A stretch of DNA of 59,448 nt from Virgifigura deserti (GCA_003576685.1 QOZR01000019.1:1-59448); one strand, 5' to 3'. Shown: positions 7,185 to 16,702, counted from the stretch's first letter. Numbers and translations are program-made. Notes: generated from the letters alone by a model not told the origin.

Positions 7185-9930
7185 CGACGCCGTCACGACA
7201 CTCTCGAACATGACCCGACAGCTGCTGATGTCAGAGCAGGAGCGGCCGCTCGGACGGGACAAGATTGAGCAGGCTGTACGCACAGTGGCGCCGATCGTCT
7301 CTGCCACCACCGGCCGGTCCCTTTCCGACGACGACATCAACGACGTCGTCCGCGCGCTTGAGTCAATCTTCGTCGTCGAACAGGGCGAGTCGATCGCCAT
7401 CAAGGACCGGCGCCTGCCGCCGGAGTGGTATGTTGGCGAGCGGAGACGGCCAGGCTCGTTCATGACCCGCTACCTGCAGAAGCTGGCCGAAGACGGCTGG
7501 GCGGCGCGTTCCGTCGAAGAGCTCCGCGACAGCACCGCCCGCGTTCTTGAGATGCTTGACGATCCTGAGCGCGAAGGCCCGTGGGACTGGCGCGGATTGG
7601 TCGTTGGCGATGTGCAGTCCGGCAAGACCGCTCACTACGCTGGCGTGGTCAACCGGGCCGCCGACGCCGGGTATCGGGTTATCGTGATCCTGGCTGGCAT
7701 GCACAATCTCCTGCGCCTACAGACACAGCAGCGCCTGGAAGCCGATTTCCTTGGCTGGGACACCAATCCCGATTCCGCCTCAGCTGACGGCCGACGCAGA
7801 GCCGTCGGCGTAGGCCTGATACCTCCGCGGCTCATCGTCGACAGTCTCACCTTCGCTGCGGCCAATGGCGACTTCAATGTTAGCATAACGCGTCAGGCGA
7901 ACTTCGCTCCGCTAAGCCAGCCTTGCCTGTTCGTGGTGAAGAAGAACGGAAGTATCCTGAAGAACCTCAACCGCTGGATCGCCCGTCTTCCCGACGAGTC
8001 CCGTGCGGCGCCGCTGCTCCTGATCGACGACGAGGCCGACCAAGCATCGGTCGACACACGCGATCAGCCGCTGCTTCCCGACGGCACCTTCGATGAAGAC
8101 TATGACCCCACCCGCATCAACGGCGAGATCCGCAAGCTCCTGAAGGCGTTCAGCCGCTCCGCCTACGTGGCGTATACGGCCACGCCATTCGCCAACATCC
8201 TGATCCACGACGAACGCACCGCCGAGGACTACGGGGACGACCTCTTTCCCTCGACATTCATCCTGTCGCTGACGCCGCCGGACGACTATTTCGGACCAGT
8301 CGCGGTCTTTGGGACGAACAGCGAGGGCGATCAGGGTGGTCTGCCACTCATCCGGCATGTCGATCAGATCGGGGAAGTCTGGATTCCAGATCCGCACGAC
8401 AAGACACTGAAGCCGGTCTTCGACGGGCGTGACAGCGTGCCGCCCAGCCTGGAAAGGGCGATCAGGGCCTTCCTCCTCGCCTGCGCCGGGCGCGCCGCGC
8501 GCGGGCAGGAGCGGGTGCACAACTCGATGCTGGTGCACGTCTCCCGTTTCGTGGACGTGCACGATATCGTGCACCGACAGGTGCTGCGCTGCCTGAACGA
8601 CCTGCGCGCCCGGATCTCCGGGGCGGACGCAGCGACCATCGAGGATCTTCGCCAGCTGTGGGAAGAGGACTTCGTTCCGACGACGCATCAGGTTCTCGGA
8701 ACGGTGTTTGGGCGGGAAATCGAGGCTACCGACTGGGACGCCGTGCTGTCCTGTCTCGCTGATACCGCTGACAAGATTCGCGTCGTCGTCACTAACGGCC
8801 GTTCTAAGGTTGGTCTCGACTATGACGCCTATCGCGAAACGGGTCTGTCCGTCATTGCCATTGGCGGCGACAAGCTCTCCCGCGGCCTGACCTTGGAAGG
8901 CCTCACCGTCAGCTACTTCCTCCGCATCTCAAAGCAGTACGACAGTCTTCTGCAGATGGGCCGCTGGTTCGGCTACCGCCGGGGCTTCGCCGATCTGTGC
9001 CGCCTCTACACCACCCCGGACATGGAGGACTGGTTCCGCCACGTGGCGACCGCGAACGAGGAGCTCCGCGCGCAGCTCGCTCACATGCAGCTGATGCTTG
9101 CGACGCCCAAGGAGTACGGACTGCGGGTGGCCGGCCACAGCATCATGGGTGTGACCGCCGCAAACAAGCAGCGGCATGCGGTGCAGCGCCAAGTCGGCTA
9201 TGCCGGCGAGGGCAAGATCCAGACGGTGATGTTCCGGGACGCGGCCACGGTCGAACAGAACGCTGCGGCGACCGACGCCTTCATCGAGACTCTCGGCCGC
9301 GGACAGACAGGACTGCTTCGTCCCGGCACCGGCGTGGCGGCGGCGGGCGAGCTCTGGACCGGCGTGCCGGGCCGCTCGGTTGCCGACTATCTCAGGAGTC
9401 TGTCCTTCCCTCCGGAGAACTACGACATCGAAGGTCATCGCCTCGCCGGCTACATCGAGGACCAGATCCGGCTGGACGAGCTCACTGGCTGGACGGTCTA
9501 CGTCGCGGCCGGCGACCGCGGCATACCCGTATTGCTCGCCGGCCGGTCATTCAAGAGCATTGTGCGCAATCCACGGGTGGATCGCTCGACTTCAACGCGA
9601 TTCATCGTGAAGTCCATTCTCAACCCGCCCGACGAGGCTATCGATCTGTCTGACGCCGAGTTCGCCGAAGCACTGGCGCAGACGAACGCCGAGCGCCGGC
9701 TCGCCGGACTGGCCGAGTCGGATCGGCCATCGGGACCAAGCGTCCGCCAGATCCGCGGCCGCCGCCCTCAGAACGGGCTACTGATCATATACCCTCTGGA
9801 CCCGAAGGTCGCCGACGTTGACACGGACAGGCCGGTAATCGGACTCGTCATCAGCTTTCCCGACAGCGCAACCGCCCTTCAGCGCCTCTATCTCGAAAAC
9901 GTCGTCAGACAACGCGAGCAGGCATGGTGA
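7177..9930 (+). CDS. Z1 domain superfamily II helicase-like ATPase
   Basis: 917 residues from the ATG at 7177, which overlaps the ATPase stop; the longer frame to 7099 is rejected because it lies inside the previous gene. The P-loop is GLVVGDVQSGKT (about 140-151), the Walker B/DExD box LLLIDDEAD (about 279-287) and motif III-like AYTATPFANIL (about 331-341). C-terminal helicase motifs are GGDKLSRGLTLEG (about 562-574) and LLQMGRWFGYRRG (about 588-600). This matches the Z1 family, the predicted helicase partner of MORC-like ATPases in restriction systems. It probably remodels or translocates on DNA for the nuclease encoded next, whose start overlaps its stop by 7 bp. Confidence 0.92.
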   Translation: MSNDAVTTLSNMTRQLLMSEQERPLGRDKIEQAVRTVAPIVSATTGRSLSDDDINDVVRALESIFVVEQGESIAIKDRRLPPEWYVGERRRPGSFMTRYLQKLAEDGWAARSVEELRDSTARVLEMLDDPEREGPWDWRGLVVGDVQSGKTAHYAGVVNRAADAGYRVIVILAGMHNLLRLQTQQRLEADFLGWDTNPDSASADGRRRAVGVGLIPPRLIVDSLTFAAANGDFNVSITRQANFAPLSQPCLFVVKKNGSILKNLNRWIARLPDESRAAPLLLIDDEADQASVDTRDQPLLPDGTFDEDYDPTRINGEIRKLLKAFSRSAYVAYTATPFANILIHDERTAEDYGDDLFPSTFILSLTPPDDYFGPVAVFGTNSEGDQGGLPLIRHVDQIGEVWIPDPHDKTLKPVFDGRDSVPPSLERAIRAFLLACAGRAARGQERVHNSMLVHVSRFVDVHDIVHRQVLRCLNDLRARISGADAATIEDLRQLWEEDFVPTTHQVLGTVFGREIEATDWDAVLSCLADTADKIRVVVTNGRSKVGLDYDAYRETGLSVIAIGGDKLSRGLTLEGLTVSYFLRISKQYDSLLQMGRWFGYRRGFADLCRLYTTPDMEDWFRHVATANEELRAQLAHMQLMLATPKEYGLRVAGHSIMGVTAANKQRHAVQRQVGYAGEGKIQTVMFRDAATVEQNAAATDAFIETLGRGQTGLLRPGTGVAAAGELWTGVPGRSVADYLRSLSFPPENYDIEGHRLAGYIEDQIRLDELTGWTVYVAAGDRGIPVLLAGRSFKSIVRNPRVDRSTSTRFIVKSILNPPDEAIDLSDAEFAEALAQTNAERRLAGLAESDRPSGPSVRQIRGRRPQNGLLIIYPLDPKVADVDTDRPVIGLVISFPDSATALQRLYLENVVRQREQAW

Positions 9931-10919
9931 TCGGAGCGACCGATCGCCTGCGCGAGAGCTGGTCGAAACTCGCCCTGCATCCAGCACACGCCAAGCGGTT
10001 CCGGACGCTCCGGCTCACGCCCGAGCGGGCGCTCGACGCACACGCGGGGCTGCGCGCTGTCGACGATGCGCCCTGCCTCATCGTGGATATCGACGACCCG
10101 GCGCCTGTTGCGACTGCCGCCTTCGAGGTCGGCGGCATGCGGCTCTCGCACGCCCGGTCGGACGCCGGGCACATGCTTGTCCTCTCGCTGGAGGACCCCT
10201 CCCGGCTGGATCTCTTCATCACCGTCTGCGGCGACGTCCTCCAGGTCACAGATACTGCCGGCGACCGTCGCGAGGCGCTCCGGACCTTCCTGGGTCGGCT
10301 CGATGCTTGGCGGCTGTTTCTTAGGGAGCGGCGCGCCGGGCTCAGCCGAAGCGAGACGGTCGGCCTGATTGGCGAGCTGACGATCCTTCAGTCGCTGATC
10401 AGCCGGGGCGCCGGCAATCTAGACAGCTGGCGGGCCCCGTTTGAAGGGCTTCACGACTTTGAGCGGGCGGGCCATGCCATTGAGATCAAGACCACCCTGG
10501 GCTCAGCGACACGGCTGCGAATCTCCAGTCTGGATCAGCTCGACAACGCGGGGTTGCGACGGCTTAACCTAGTCCACGTCCGGCTTGCGGAGACACCGGA
10601 CGGAAGAACCCTGGGCGGGCTGATCGAGGTGGTGACGGGAATGCTCCCTGCCGACGCGGACCGCCGACGATTTGACAATGCCCTGCTCCGTCGCGGTCTG
10701 ATGCCCGATGACACCGCCGCGCGGGCGCTTCCCAGGGTCGACGTCCAGTCTGTTTCGATCTTTTCCGTAGGGCCCGCCTTTCCGCGCCTGCTGCGGTCCC
10801 AAGTCCCGTCGGGGGTCACTGACGCGGAGTACATGCTTGAGCTGCAGGCCCTGGCGCCGCATGGCTGTGACGTGAACGGTGTACTGGACGCCTTCACGAG
10901 GGAGGATGTTATTGACTGA
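9924..10919 (+). CDS. PD-(D/E)XK motif protein (DUF4420-type nuclease)
   Basis: 331 residues. The nuclease-like core is in the middle: the conserved Glu in GLIGELTILQSLI (about 149), then SWRAPFEGLHDFE and the metal-binding GHAIEIKTTLGS (about 181-192), which supplies the D...ExK triad. The pattern matches the PD-(D/E)XK motif proteins that accompany Z1 and MORC-like genes. It is the most likely DNA-cleaving subunit of the operon. The start ATG overlaps the Z1 stop (ATGGTGA), and the stop lies inside the start region of the AIPR gene, so expression is tightly coupled. Confidence 0.87.
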   Translation: MVIGATDRLRESWSKLALHPAHAKRFRTLRLTPERALDAHAGLRAVDDAPCLIVDIDDPAPVATAAFEVGGMRLSHARSDAGHMLVLSLEDPSRLDLFITVCGDVLQVTDTAGDRREALRTFLGRLDAWRLFLRERRAGLSRSETVGLIGELTILQSLISRGAGNLDSWRAPFEGLHDFERAGHAIEIKTTLGSATRLRISSLDQLDNAGLRRLNLVHVRLAETPDGRTLGGLIEVVTGMLPADADRRRFDNALLRRGLMPDDTAARALPRVDVQSVSIFSVGPAFPRLLRSQVPSGVTDAEYMLELQALAPHGCDVNGVLDAFTREDVID

Positions 10920-12990
10920 CGAGGCTGTCGACCGTTTCGCCGCCGAGCTGGCGGCCGAAATCGAGGAAGGGCTCTCCGATGAGGCACCGTTCTCGGCCAA
11001 CATATTCACGCGCTTGGTGCTAGAGCGGCTGGAGGAGGCCGGTCATTTCGACGCGGCGTTCGATCTCCATCAGGAAGGTCGCCTCGGACAGGCCGCCTAC
11101 CGGATCGACGGATATGCGTTCGACAAAGAACGGGCGCGTCTGGATCTCTTCACCACCATCTATCGCGGCGAACTGCCGGCGACCCGCATTCCAACTGCAG
11201 AGGTTTCACGGGCGATCGAACGTGCGCTCCGGTTCGCCGGCGCTTGCATGGACGGTCTCGCCGACCGACTTGAGCCATCGAATACTGACGCCAGCGATCT
11301 CGCCCGCAGTATCCAGCTCGAGGCGCCCCGCATCATGATTATCAGGATCGTCGTTCTGAGTGACGGTGTGCTGGCAACTGCGCCACTCACGGCGAGCGAC
11401 TGGAACGGCCGAATCGTTGAACACGAAGCCTACGACATTGTCCGGCTGCAGCGCATTCTCGGTGAAGGAGAGACGCGATCCGACATCTCCGTTGATCTTG
11501 TCGCGCTGACCGGCGCGCCGGTCCCATGCCTTCATGTGCCGTCCGGCGACGGCGACTACGACGCCTACCTCTTGGTGCTTCCAGGGGAGGTGCTCTCACG
11601 TATCTACGATCGCTACGGGGTCCGGCTTCTCGAGCTGAATGTCCGCGCCTTCCTGGGGCTTCAGGGCCGCAAGAGCGTGAACGCCGAGCTGCGCCGCACG
11701 ATCGTCGAACAACCCTCGATGTTCCTGGCCTTCAACAACGGAATTGTCGCGACGGTAGACGCCATCGACCTTGACGAAGAGGGCGGCGGGCCCCTGGCCA
11801 TCCGTGCGCTACGCGGGCTGCAGATCGTCAACGGGGGGCAGACAACCGCTTCCCTCCACCGGGCACGCCGCAAAGAGAGCCTCAGTCTCGACCGGGTCGC
11901 CGTTCCCATCAAAATAATCCGCGTCGGCGGCGCGGACTTGGCGGAGATGGTCGGCTCGGTCTCGCGGGCGGCCAACCGTCAGAACACGGTTCAGCTCGCC
12001 GACTTCTCCGCCAATGATCCGTTTCATCATCAGGTCGAGACGCTCGCTAACAACACTTGGCTGGATGACGGCAGGGGGCGCTGGTTTTACGAACGCGCCC
12101 GCGGTGCTTATGTTGCTGCCGAACAGAAGGCCTCATATCGCAAGACCGAATACCAGACGTTCCGAAGCCTGACACCGAAGACCCGGCGTTTCAGCAAGCT
12201 CGATCTCGCGCGCTATTTGTCGGCCTGGGCAGGCCTTCCTCATCGGGTCTGCCTTGGCGGGCAGAAGAACTTCCATTTCTTTATGCAGCGCATGAAGGAC
12301 GAACCACCGCCGCCGCCTGACGCTGAGTGGTTCCAGCGCCTTATTGCCATCGCGATCCTCTACAGAGCCGTCGAGCGCGTAATCCGGGCGATGAAGTTTC
12401 CCGCCTACCGAGCGCAGATCGTTTCCTACCTTGTGGCCGGGCTCAGCCATCGTACAGGTGGCCGCATCGACTTCGCACAGGTCTGGTCGAGCCAAGCGAT
12501 CTCCCTGGAACTTGAAGCGCTGGTCCGGAGCTGGGCGCCGCAGATCGACGCAGCGATGCGGCAGTCCGCCGGCCAGCGGAATCCGAGCGAGTGGTATAAG
12601 AAGGAGGAGTGCTGGTCCGAGATCCGCGAACGCCTCCCCGCCTTCAGCGAACCGCTGCCGCCGGAGCTGTCCTATGGCGAGGCGCCGGCTATGAATGGCA
12701 CCTCAGGCCGTCCGGCGGTTTCCGCGGAAGACTACGACCGGATCGCCCGATGCATGACGGTGGACGCAGCCTGCTGGCTCGAAGCCGCCGAGAAGGGCCA
12801 GCGCGCCAAGGTCCTCCATTGGAAGGTCGCCGGAATCTGCCGCACGATTGCGGGTTACGCTGCCGGCGGCTGGGTACGCAAGCCATCCGCGAAGCAGGCA
12901 CGCTATGCGCTTGAGGCGCTGGCTGCTGTCGAGCAGGCCGGAATTCTATCGCCCCCGGAAGGCGATCACCAAAACATCGCCGCCGACTGA
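10906..12990 (+). CDS. AIPR family abortive-infection-type protein
   Basis: About 694 residues. The AIPR core is seen in NGIVATVDAIDL, preceded by MFLAFN (about 268-285), and RGLQIVNGGQTTASLHRAR (about 303-321); an upstream segment FLGLQGRKSVNAELRRTI also fits. The family is named for similarity to abortive phage-infection proteins and recurs in operons with Z1 and MORC-like ATPases; its biochemistry is unresolved. Start choice: the ATG at 10906 directly abuts the GGAGG at 10901-10905, leaving no spacer, whereas the in-frame TTG at 10912 has a 6-base spacer and may be the real start. Last gene of the operon; it ends 6 bp from the convergent 944-residue gene. Confidence 0.88.
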   Translation: MLLTDEAVDRFAAELAAEIEEGLSDEAPFSANIFTRLVLERLEEAGHFDAAFDLHQEGRLGQAAYRIDGYAFDKERARLDLFTTIYRGELPATRIPTAEVSRAIERALRFAGACMDGLADRLEPSNTDASDLARSIQLEAPRIMIIRIVVLSDGVLATAPLTASDWNGRIVEHEAYDIVRLQRILGEGETRSDISVDLVALTGAPVPCLHVPSGDGDYDAYLLVLPGEVLSRIYDRYGVRLLELNVRAFLGLQGRKSVNAELRRTIVEQPSMFLAFNNGIVATVDAIDLDEEGGGPLAIRALRGLQIVNGGQTTASLHRARRKESLSLDRVAVPIKIIRVGGADLAEMVGSVSRAANRQNTVQLADFSANDPFHHQVETLANNTWLDDGRGRWFYERARGAYVAAEQKASYRKTEYQTFRSLTPKTRRFSKLDLARYLSAWAGLPHRVCLGGQKNFHFFMQRMKDEPPPPPDAEWFQRLIAIAILYRAVERVIRAMKFPAYRAQIVSYLVAGLSHRTGGRIDFAQVWSSQAISLELEALVRSWAPQIDAAMRQSAGQRNPSEWYKKEECWSEIRERLPAFSEPLPPELSYGEAPAMNGTSGRPAVSAEDYDRIARCMTVDAACWLEAAEKGQRAKVLHWKVAGICRTIAGYAAGGWVRKPSAKQARYALEALAAVEQAGILSPPEGDHQNIAAD

Positions 12991-12995
12991 GGAGA

Positions 12996-15830
12996 TCAAG
13001 ACCATCTTCCTTGACCCGCGGACTCGCTGTTCTCTCGCATAGGCAAAGAAGTCTGCAAACTATCGTTGGTGCTGAGCAGACGCTCCAGAATCTCCAGGTC
13101 CGATGCGTTGGGCGGCAAGCGATAAACATCGAGGATCGCAGCATCGAGTTCTTGCCGCAACGGATGATCTCGGAGCCTATTCCGCCGCTTGTACTCGGCC
13201 GAGCGCCTGAAGTCAGGGTCTTCACTCAGGAGAGTGAGCCAATCCCGCGCGAGGCGGTAGAGCATCTTGTCGCTGTAACCGAGCATGAGTGCGGACGCCC
13301 CATCGGGCTGCCGCATTAGTTCGAAAGGAGGGACGACAGGAAAAGTTTCGAATGTCCCGCTGACGGAGAAGCGAGACATCCAGCTTGTCGAGCGAGAAAG
13401 GGTCACCCGTGCCCAGACCTCGAATACCTGCGATTGAAGGAGCGCCGGTACGGCAGCGTCGCCATCGACGATGAAAAAGTTTTGAGCAGGAACTTCACTT
13501 GGCACCAGCCGGATAAGCACCACGGGCACACGACCATCGGCGATTACAAATCGGATGCTTCCGTCCGGTGGAACGCTCCAAGCGGTCTGCAAGTCGGACC
13601 ACCGTTTCGGAGAACGCAGCTGCTCAGAGTGCTCTCGTTCTAGCTGCCTCAGAAGGGCTGCAGCCGCATCACTCCCTCTAGCCGCGGCGTCTGCAATATC
13701 GTTCCGGGGCACCACATACTTTGCTGGCCCTTCGTTTTCTGCAATCGCGGCGCGATATTGCCGGATGCGCTCCACAAACGCATCGCGTCCCTTCTGCCGT
13801 AGATCGTCGACCTGCTGTTCCGAGAGCCGGATCACGTCTCGCGGATCTATTCCGCGCGTGGCCAAGCGCCGATTATGGGGTATGCGGCAAACGTTCGACA
13901 GCTGGATCTCCCGGGGCAGCACCACGCTGTCCCCACGCCGCTCAGCGGTAAGGAGTTCCCGAATAGTCTCGTGATCCGTATACCGCACGACGGCCCAGCC
14001 CACATCTGCAGCGGCCTTGATAATGCGGATGTTGGGCGTCTCCCCGATCAGAGCGAGGTTCCTGATTCGGTCATCTCTCTGCAGGCCCACGCCGCAAACA
14101 TGTTCGGGAAACTCAAGAACTTGGCTCAGCGCCTGGGGCACGGGCCCGGTCTGTACGAAATTCGCCCTGTAGCCCTTGGCCGATTCCCTGATGCCATCAA
14201 GAATTGATCGCGCGAACCTCTTAAAATCAGGTTTTGCTTCGAGAACCGCTACTACTCCCTCGCGGGCGAATCCAGCATGCTGCGTCAGCCATCTCGCGCC
14301 GAAGCGGGCCGAGAACGGGGTAAACCCACGGGACCAACCCGAGTGGTCGCTCCATATCGCTTCAGATACCATGCCCATCACAGCGGAGTTCCACTCAAAC
14401 CTGTGCCCACCGGCCTGGCGCGGCACCTCCAGTGAGAGCGTCAGCAGCGGAACCCTCAGATCCGAAGCACTACTTCTGAAATACTCTGAAAGCGGTCCCG
14501 GGCTAGCCGACAGGACGGCCGCACCGATGATAATATCAGCGATGCGCCGATCCAGAGCCCGCCGCGGATTGCCTGACCAGAAGAACGAGCGCGCCGTTGA
14601 GGTATCAAGCAAAGCTTGGAATCCCGTGTCTCCGTACCGGATCCAAGAGTTTCTCGCCGACATGACCCGGGCCGGCCGGTCACGCGGTAGCGCTGGCGCC
14701 AACAGCCGGATCACGCCTTTTTCGGACGTCAGTTGGTCGAGCTTGTGCACTGCCGCCTTCCGTATGCTGCCATCGACCAGATATTCGTCGTCGACGATTG
14801 CGATCAGGACGCCATAACGGTTTAGCTGAGGCAGGTCGGCGCCGCCGTGGACGATATGAATTGTGGCTTCACCCAGGCTAGCCGTCCGCGGGTACCGACG
14901 CGCTGGGAAATGCTTTACAGCATACCGCCCTGGCGCTTGTCCCGTAGACCAAGCTGGAACCCACTCGGGTGGACCGAGATGTCGCGCGATTTCCTCGGCA
15001 CGCTTCCCTAGCACGACAATCAGGATGTCTGGGCGGTTGAATCCGCCGACGGTGTCTACACGGTCGTCTGGACCTTCGGTGGAAGGCGCGGTGACCAGTG
15101 GAGCCGTCGGGAGATCCGTATCGGCAAACATTTCGACCGTTAGCGAAAATGGGTCAGCGACGGTCTGCAGCTCCCTCAATATTTGGTCGGCGCGGCCTGT
15201 CGAAACCAGTTCGTTTATCAGTGGTTCAGGCGTTTCGATGCTCAGCGTTCCATCACTTCGATCATCGATCTCGACCGCCTGCGCCATCTTGAACGGCACC
15301 GCCAAGTCTCCGGCCTGGATAAGGCGGCGCAGATGAAGGATCACAAACTTGCGAATGAAGGTATCGCTCCGCCAGAGCCTTGCTTTCTCGTCTCCGAACC
15401 GGCCCTGGATATAGCTGAAGGCATTCCGGGCAAGGGATTGCCAGTCCCCCGCGCCGGCGAATAAGGCGAGGTCCAAAAGGGAGATCGGTGCGTGCGCGGC
15501 GATCTCGCCCCGCACGTCTGCCAATATCTCCCACAGTTCGCCGGGTTCACCGACGTGATGCTCGCCGTTCCAAAGAAAAACGTCACACCAGGAGTCGCCG
15601 ATCTGAATGCGACGTGTACGGCTGGGTGACACCGGTAGTATCTCCTCGCCGGACGAGAATGGCTCAAAGCCGATGATCGTCCCGAGATGGTCCCCGGAGA
15701 CAGAACAGATCGCGACGTGCCAAGTATTCGGGCACGGTCCGCTGGCGAAGCAGGGTAACGCAAACCCATGTTCGCTGAGGGCGACATAGCCAGCTAGATC
15801 GAGTGCAGGGATACTTTCGTCTGGTCCCAT
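12996..15830 (-). CDS. Unknown 944-residue protein with type IIG-like C-terminal tail
   Basis: I do not recognise the family. The C-terminal 140 residues resemble the tail of type IIG/PglX-like enzymes that follows the target-recognition domain: ALLQSQVFEVWARVTLSRST, then a Ser-rich RFSVSGTFETFP (FETFP at about 827-831), and LRQELDAAILDVYRLP (about 891-906). No methyltransferase motif (no NPPY, no motif I) and no helicase P-loop are visible, so the specificity-like tail would be detached from its usual catalytic domain. The N-terminal and central parts are unfamiliar; AREGVVAVLEAKPDFKRF is a weak echo of a nuclease ExK strand. Its ATG overlaps the stop of the 290-residue gene (TAATG), so the two are translated together. 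It converges on the AIPR gene with a 5-bp gap. Confidence 0.8.
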   Translation of the reverse strand: MGPDESIPALDLAGYVALSEHGFALPCFASGPCPNTWHVAICSVSGDHLGTIIGFEPFSSGEEILPVSPSRTRRIQIGDSWCDVFLWNGEHHVGEPGELWEILADVRGEIAAHAPISLLDLALFAGAGDWQSLARNAFSYIQGRFGDEKARLWRSDTFIRKFVILHLRRLIQAGDLAVPFKMAQAVEIDDRSDGTLSIETPEPLINELVSTGRADQILRELQTVADPFSLTVEMFADTDLPTAPLVTAPSTEGPDDRVDTVGGFNRPDILIVVLGKRAEEIARHLGPPEWVPAWSTGQAPGRYAVKHFPARRYPRTASLGEATIHIVHGGADLPQLNRYGVLIAIVDDEYLVDGSIRKAAVHKLDQLTSEKGVIRLLAPALPRDRPARVMSARNSWIRYGDTGFQALLDTSTARSFFWSGNPRRALDRRIADIIIGAAVLSASPGPLSEYFRSSASDLRVPLLTLSLEVPRQAGGHRFEWNSAVMGMVSEAIWSDHSGWSRGFTPFSARFGARWLTQHAGFAREGVVAVLEAKPDFKRFARSILDGIRESAKGYRANFVQTGPVPQALSQVLEFPEHVCGVGLQRDDRIRNLALIGETPNIRIIKAAADVGWAVVRYTDHETIRELLTAERRGDSVVLPREIQLSNVCRIPHNRRLATRGIDPRDVIRLSEQQVDDLRQKGRDAFVERIRQYRAAIAENEGPAKYVVPRNDIADAAARGSDAAAALLRQLEREHSEQLRSPKRWSDLQTAWSVPPDGSIRFVIADGRVPVVLIRLVPSEVPAQNFFIVDGDAAVPALLQSQVFEVWARVTLSRSTSWMSRFSVSGTFETFPVVPPFELMRQPDGASALMLGYSDKMLYRLARDWLTLLSEDPDFRRSAEYKRRNRLRDHPLRQELDAAILDVYRLPPNASDLEILERLLSTNDSLQTSLPMRENSESAGQGRWS

Positions 15831-16702
15831 TACAGCGCACCCGATTTCTCAAAGTATTCCTGCGCGACCCGAGAGATCTCGTCTCGGTAATCATCAGGCG
15901 TCATATTCGGCTGCCAGTCGTAAATTGCCCACTCGACGTTAGCTGCAGTCAACTTGTCAATGAACTCTGTGTTCCGGGCCGTACCCTCCTCGATGTACTG
16001 CTTGGGAAGAATGGCAAACCTAACATTGCCTAGCGGCACGTGATCCCGGTAGGCCACCTCGACGGCAGATGCACGTTGATCAGGTTGGTTGTGGCTCGAT
16101 GCGGCCAGCCCCGCAATGTTCACGAAGCTGTGGATCACATCCTTCCATTGGGGGAAATGCTGGCTCAACCCGGGCTTGAGATCACCCTTGAGATAGGCGT
16201 CGACCGAGCCGAATGCCCAGGCGATGTGTCGGCCGGCAGCCATAAGCGTCGGCTCTAATTCGTAGTCTTCAAGAAAGACGTATTCATCCGCACGGTCATC
16301 AAACACACCCGTAACGGCTCCGCCGGTATCAAACGGATAAACGTGAAAGGGAACGCCAAGGTCGTCGGGCGATACGACGAACACGAACGGAAATCGGTTA
16401 ATCTGGTCGGACTTGACCTCGCCGTCCTTCATACGATAGGCCGGTCTGAAAACGAAGAAGTAGACTAGGTTCTTGGAAAAGACTTTGCACGGTCGCGACT
16501 CGAGTTTTCCGCTGTAAACAATTTCACGCGCCGCGCCTACCGCCGTGACATGCACGAGGAGGAGCGTGCTCGGAACCGTTTCAGGCACCGGCACTTCCCT
16601 GAGCTGCCGTTTGTTTGATGTTCCGTTACGCTTCTTCAATCCCGCCGCCCTTGGCTGCACTCCATTCCTCGCCGACACAAAGTCGCCATTTCCAGCGATC
16701 AC
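15830..16702 (-). CDS. Unknown 290-residue protein, possible ADP-ribosyltransferase-like fold
   Basis: Unrecognised. GTG start at 16702; another GTG at codon 38 (preceded by AGGGA) is a plausible alternative that would trim a poorly protein-like N-terminus. The segment TLLLVHVTAVGAAREIVYSG (His51) followed about 30 residues later by LVYFFVFRPAYR (Tyr81) resembles the first two signatures of H-Y-[EQ] ADP-ribosyltransferases such as DarT-like proteins: a His on strand 1, a helix ending in SGxL, then a Tyr strand. A third conserved Glu cannot be assigned with confidence. This is a fold guess, not an assignment. Its stop overlaps the start of the 944-residue gene, giving a two-gene operon convergent with the MORC/Z1 operon. 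Confidence 0.72.
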   Translation of the reverse strand: MIAGNGDFVSARNGVQPRAAGLKKRNGTSNKRQLREVPVPETVPSTLLLVHVTAVGAAREIVYSGKLESRPCKVFSKNLVYFFVFRPAYRMKDGEVKSDQINRFPFVFVVSPDDLGVPFHVYPFDTGGAVTGVFDDRADEYVFLEDYELEPTLMAAGRHIAWAFGSVDAYLKGDLKPGLSQHFPQWKDVIHSFVNIAGLAASSHNQPDQRASAVEVAYRDHVPLGNVRFAILPKQYIEEGTARNTEFIDKLTAANVEWAIYDWQPNMTPDDYRDEISRVAQEYFEKSGAL

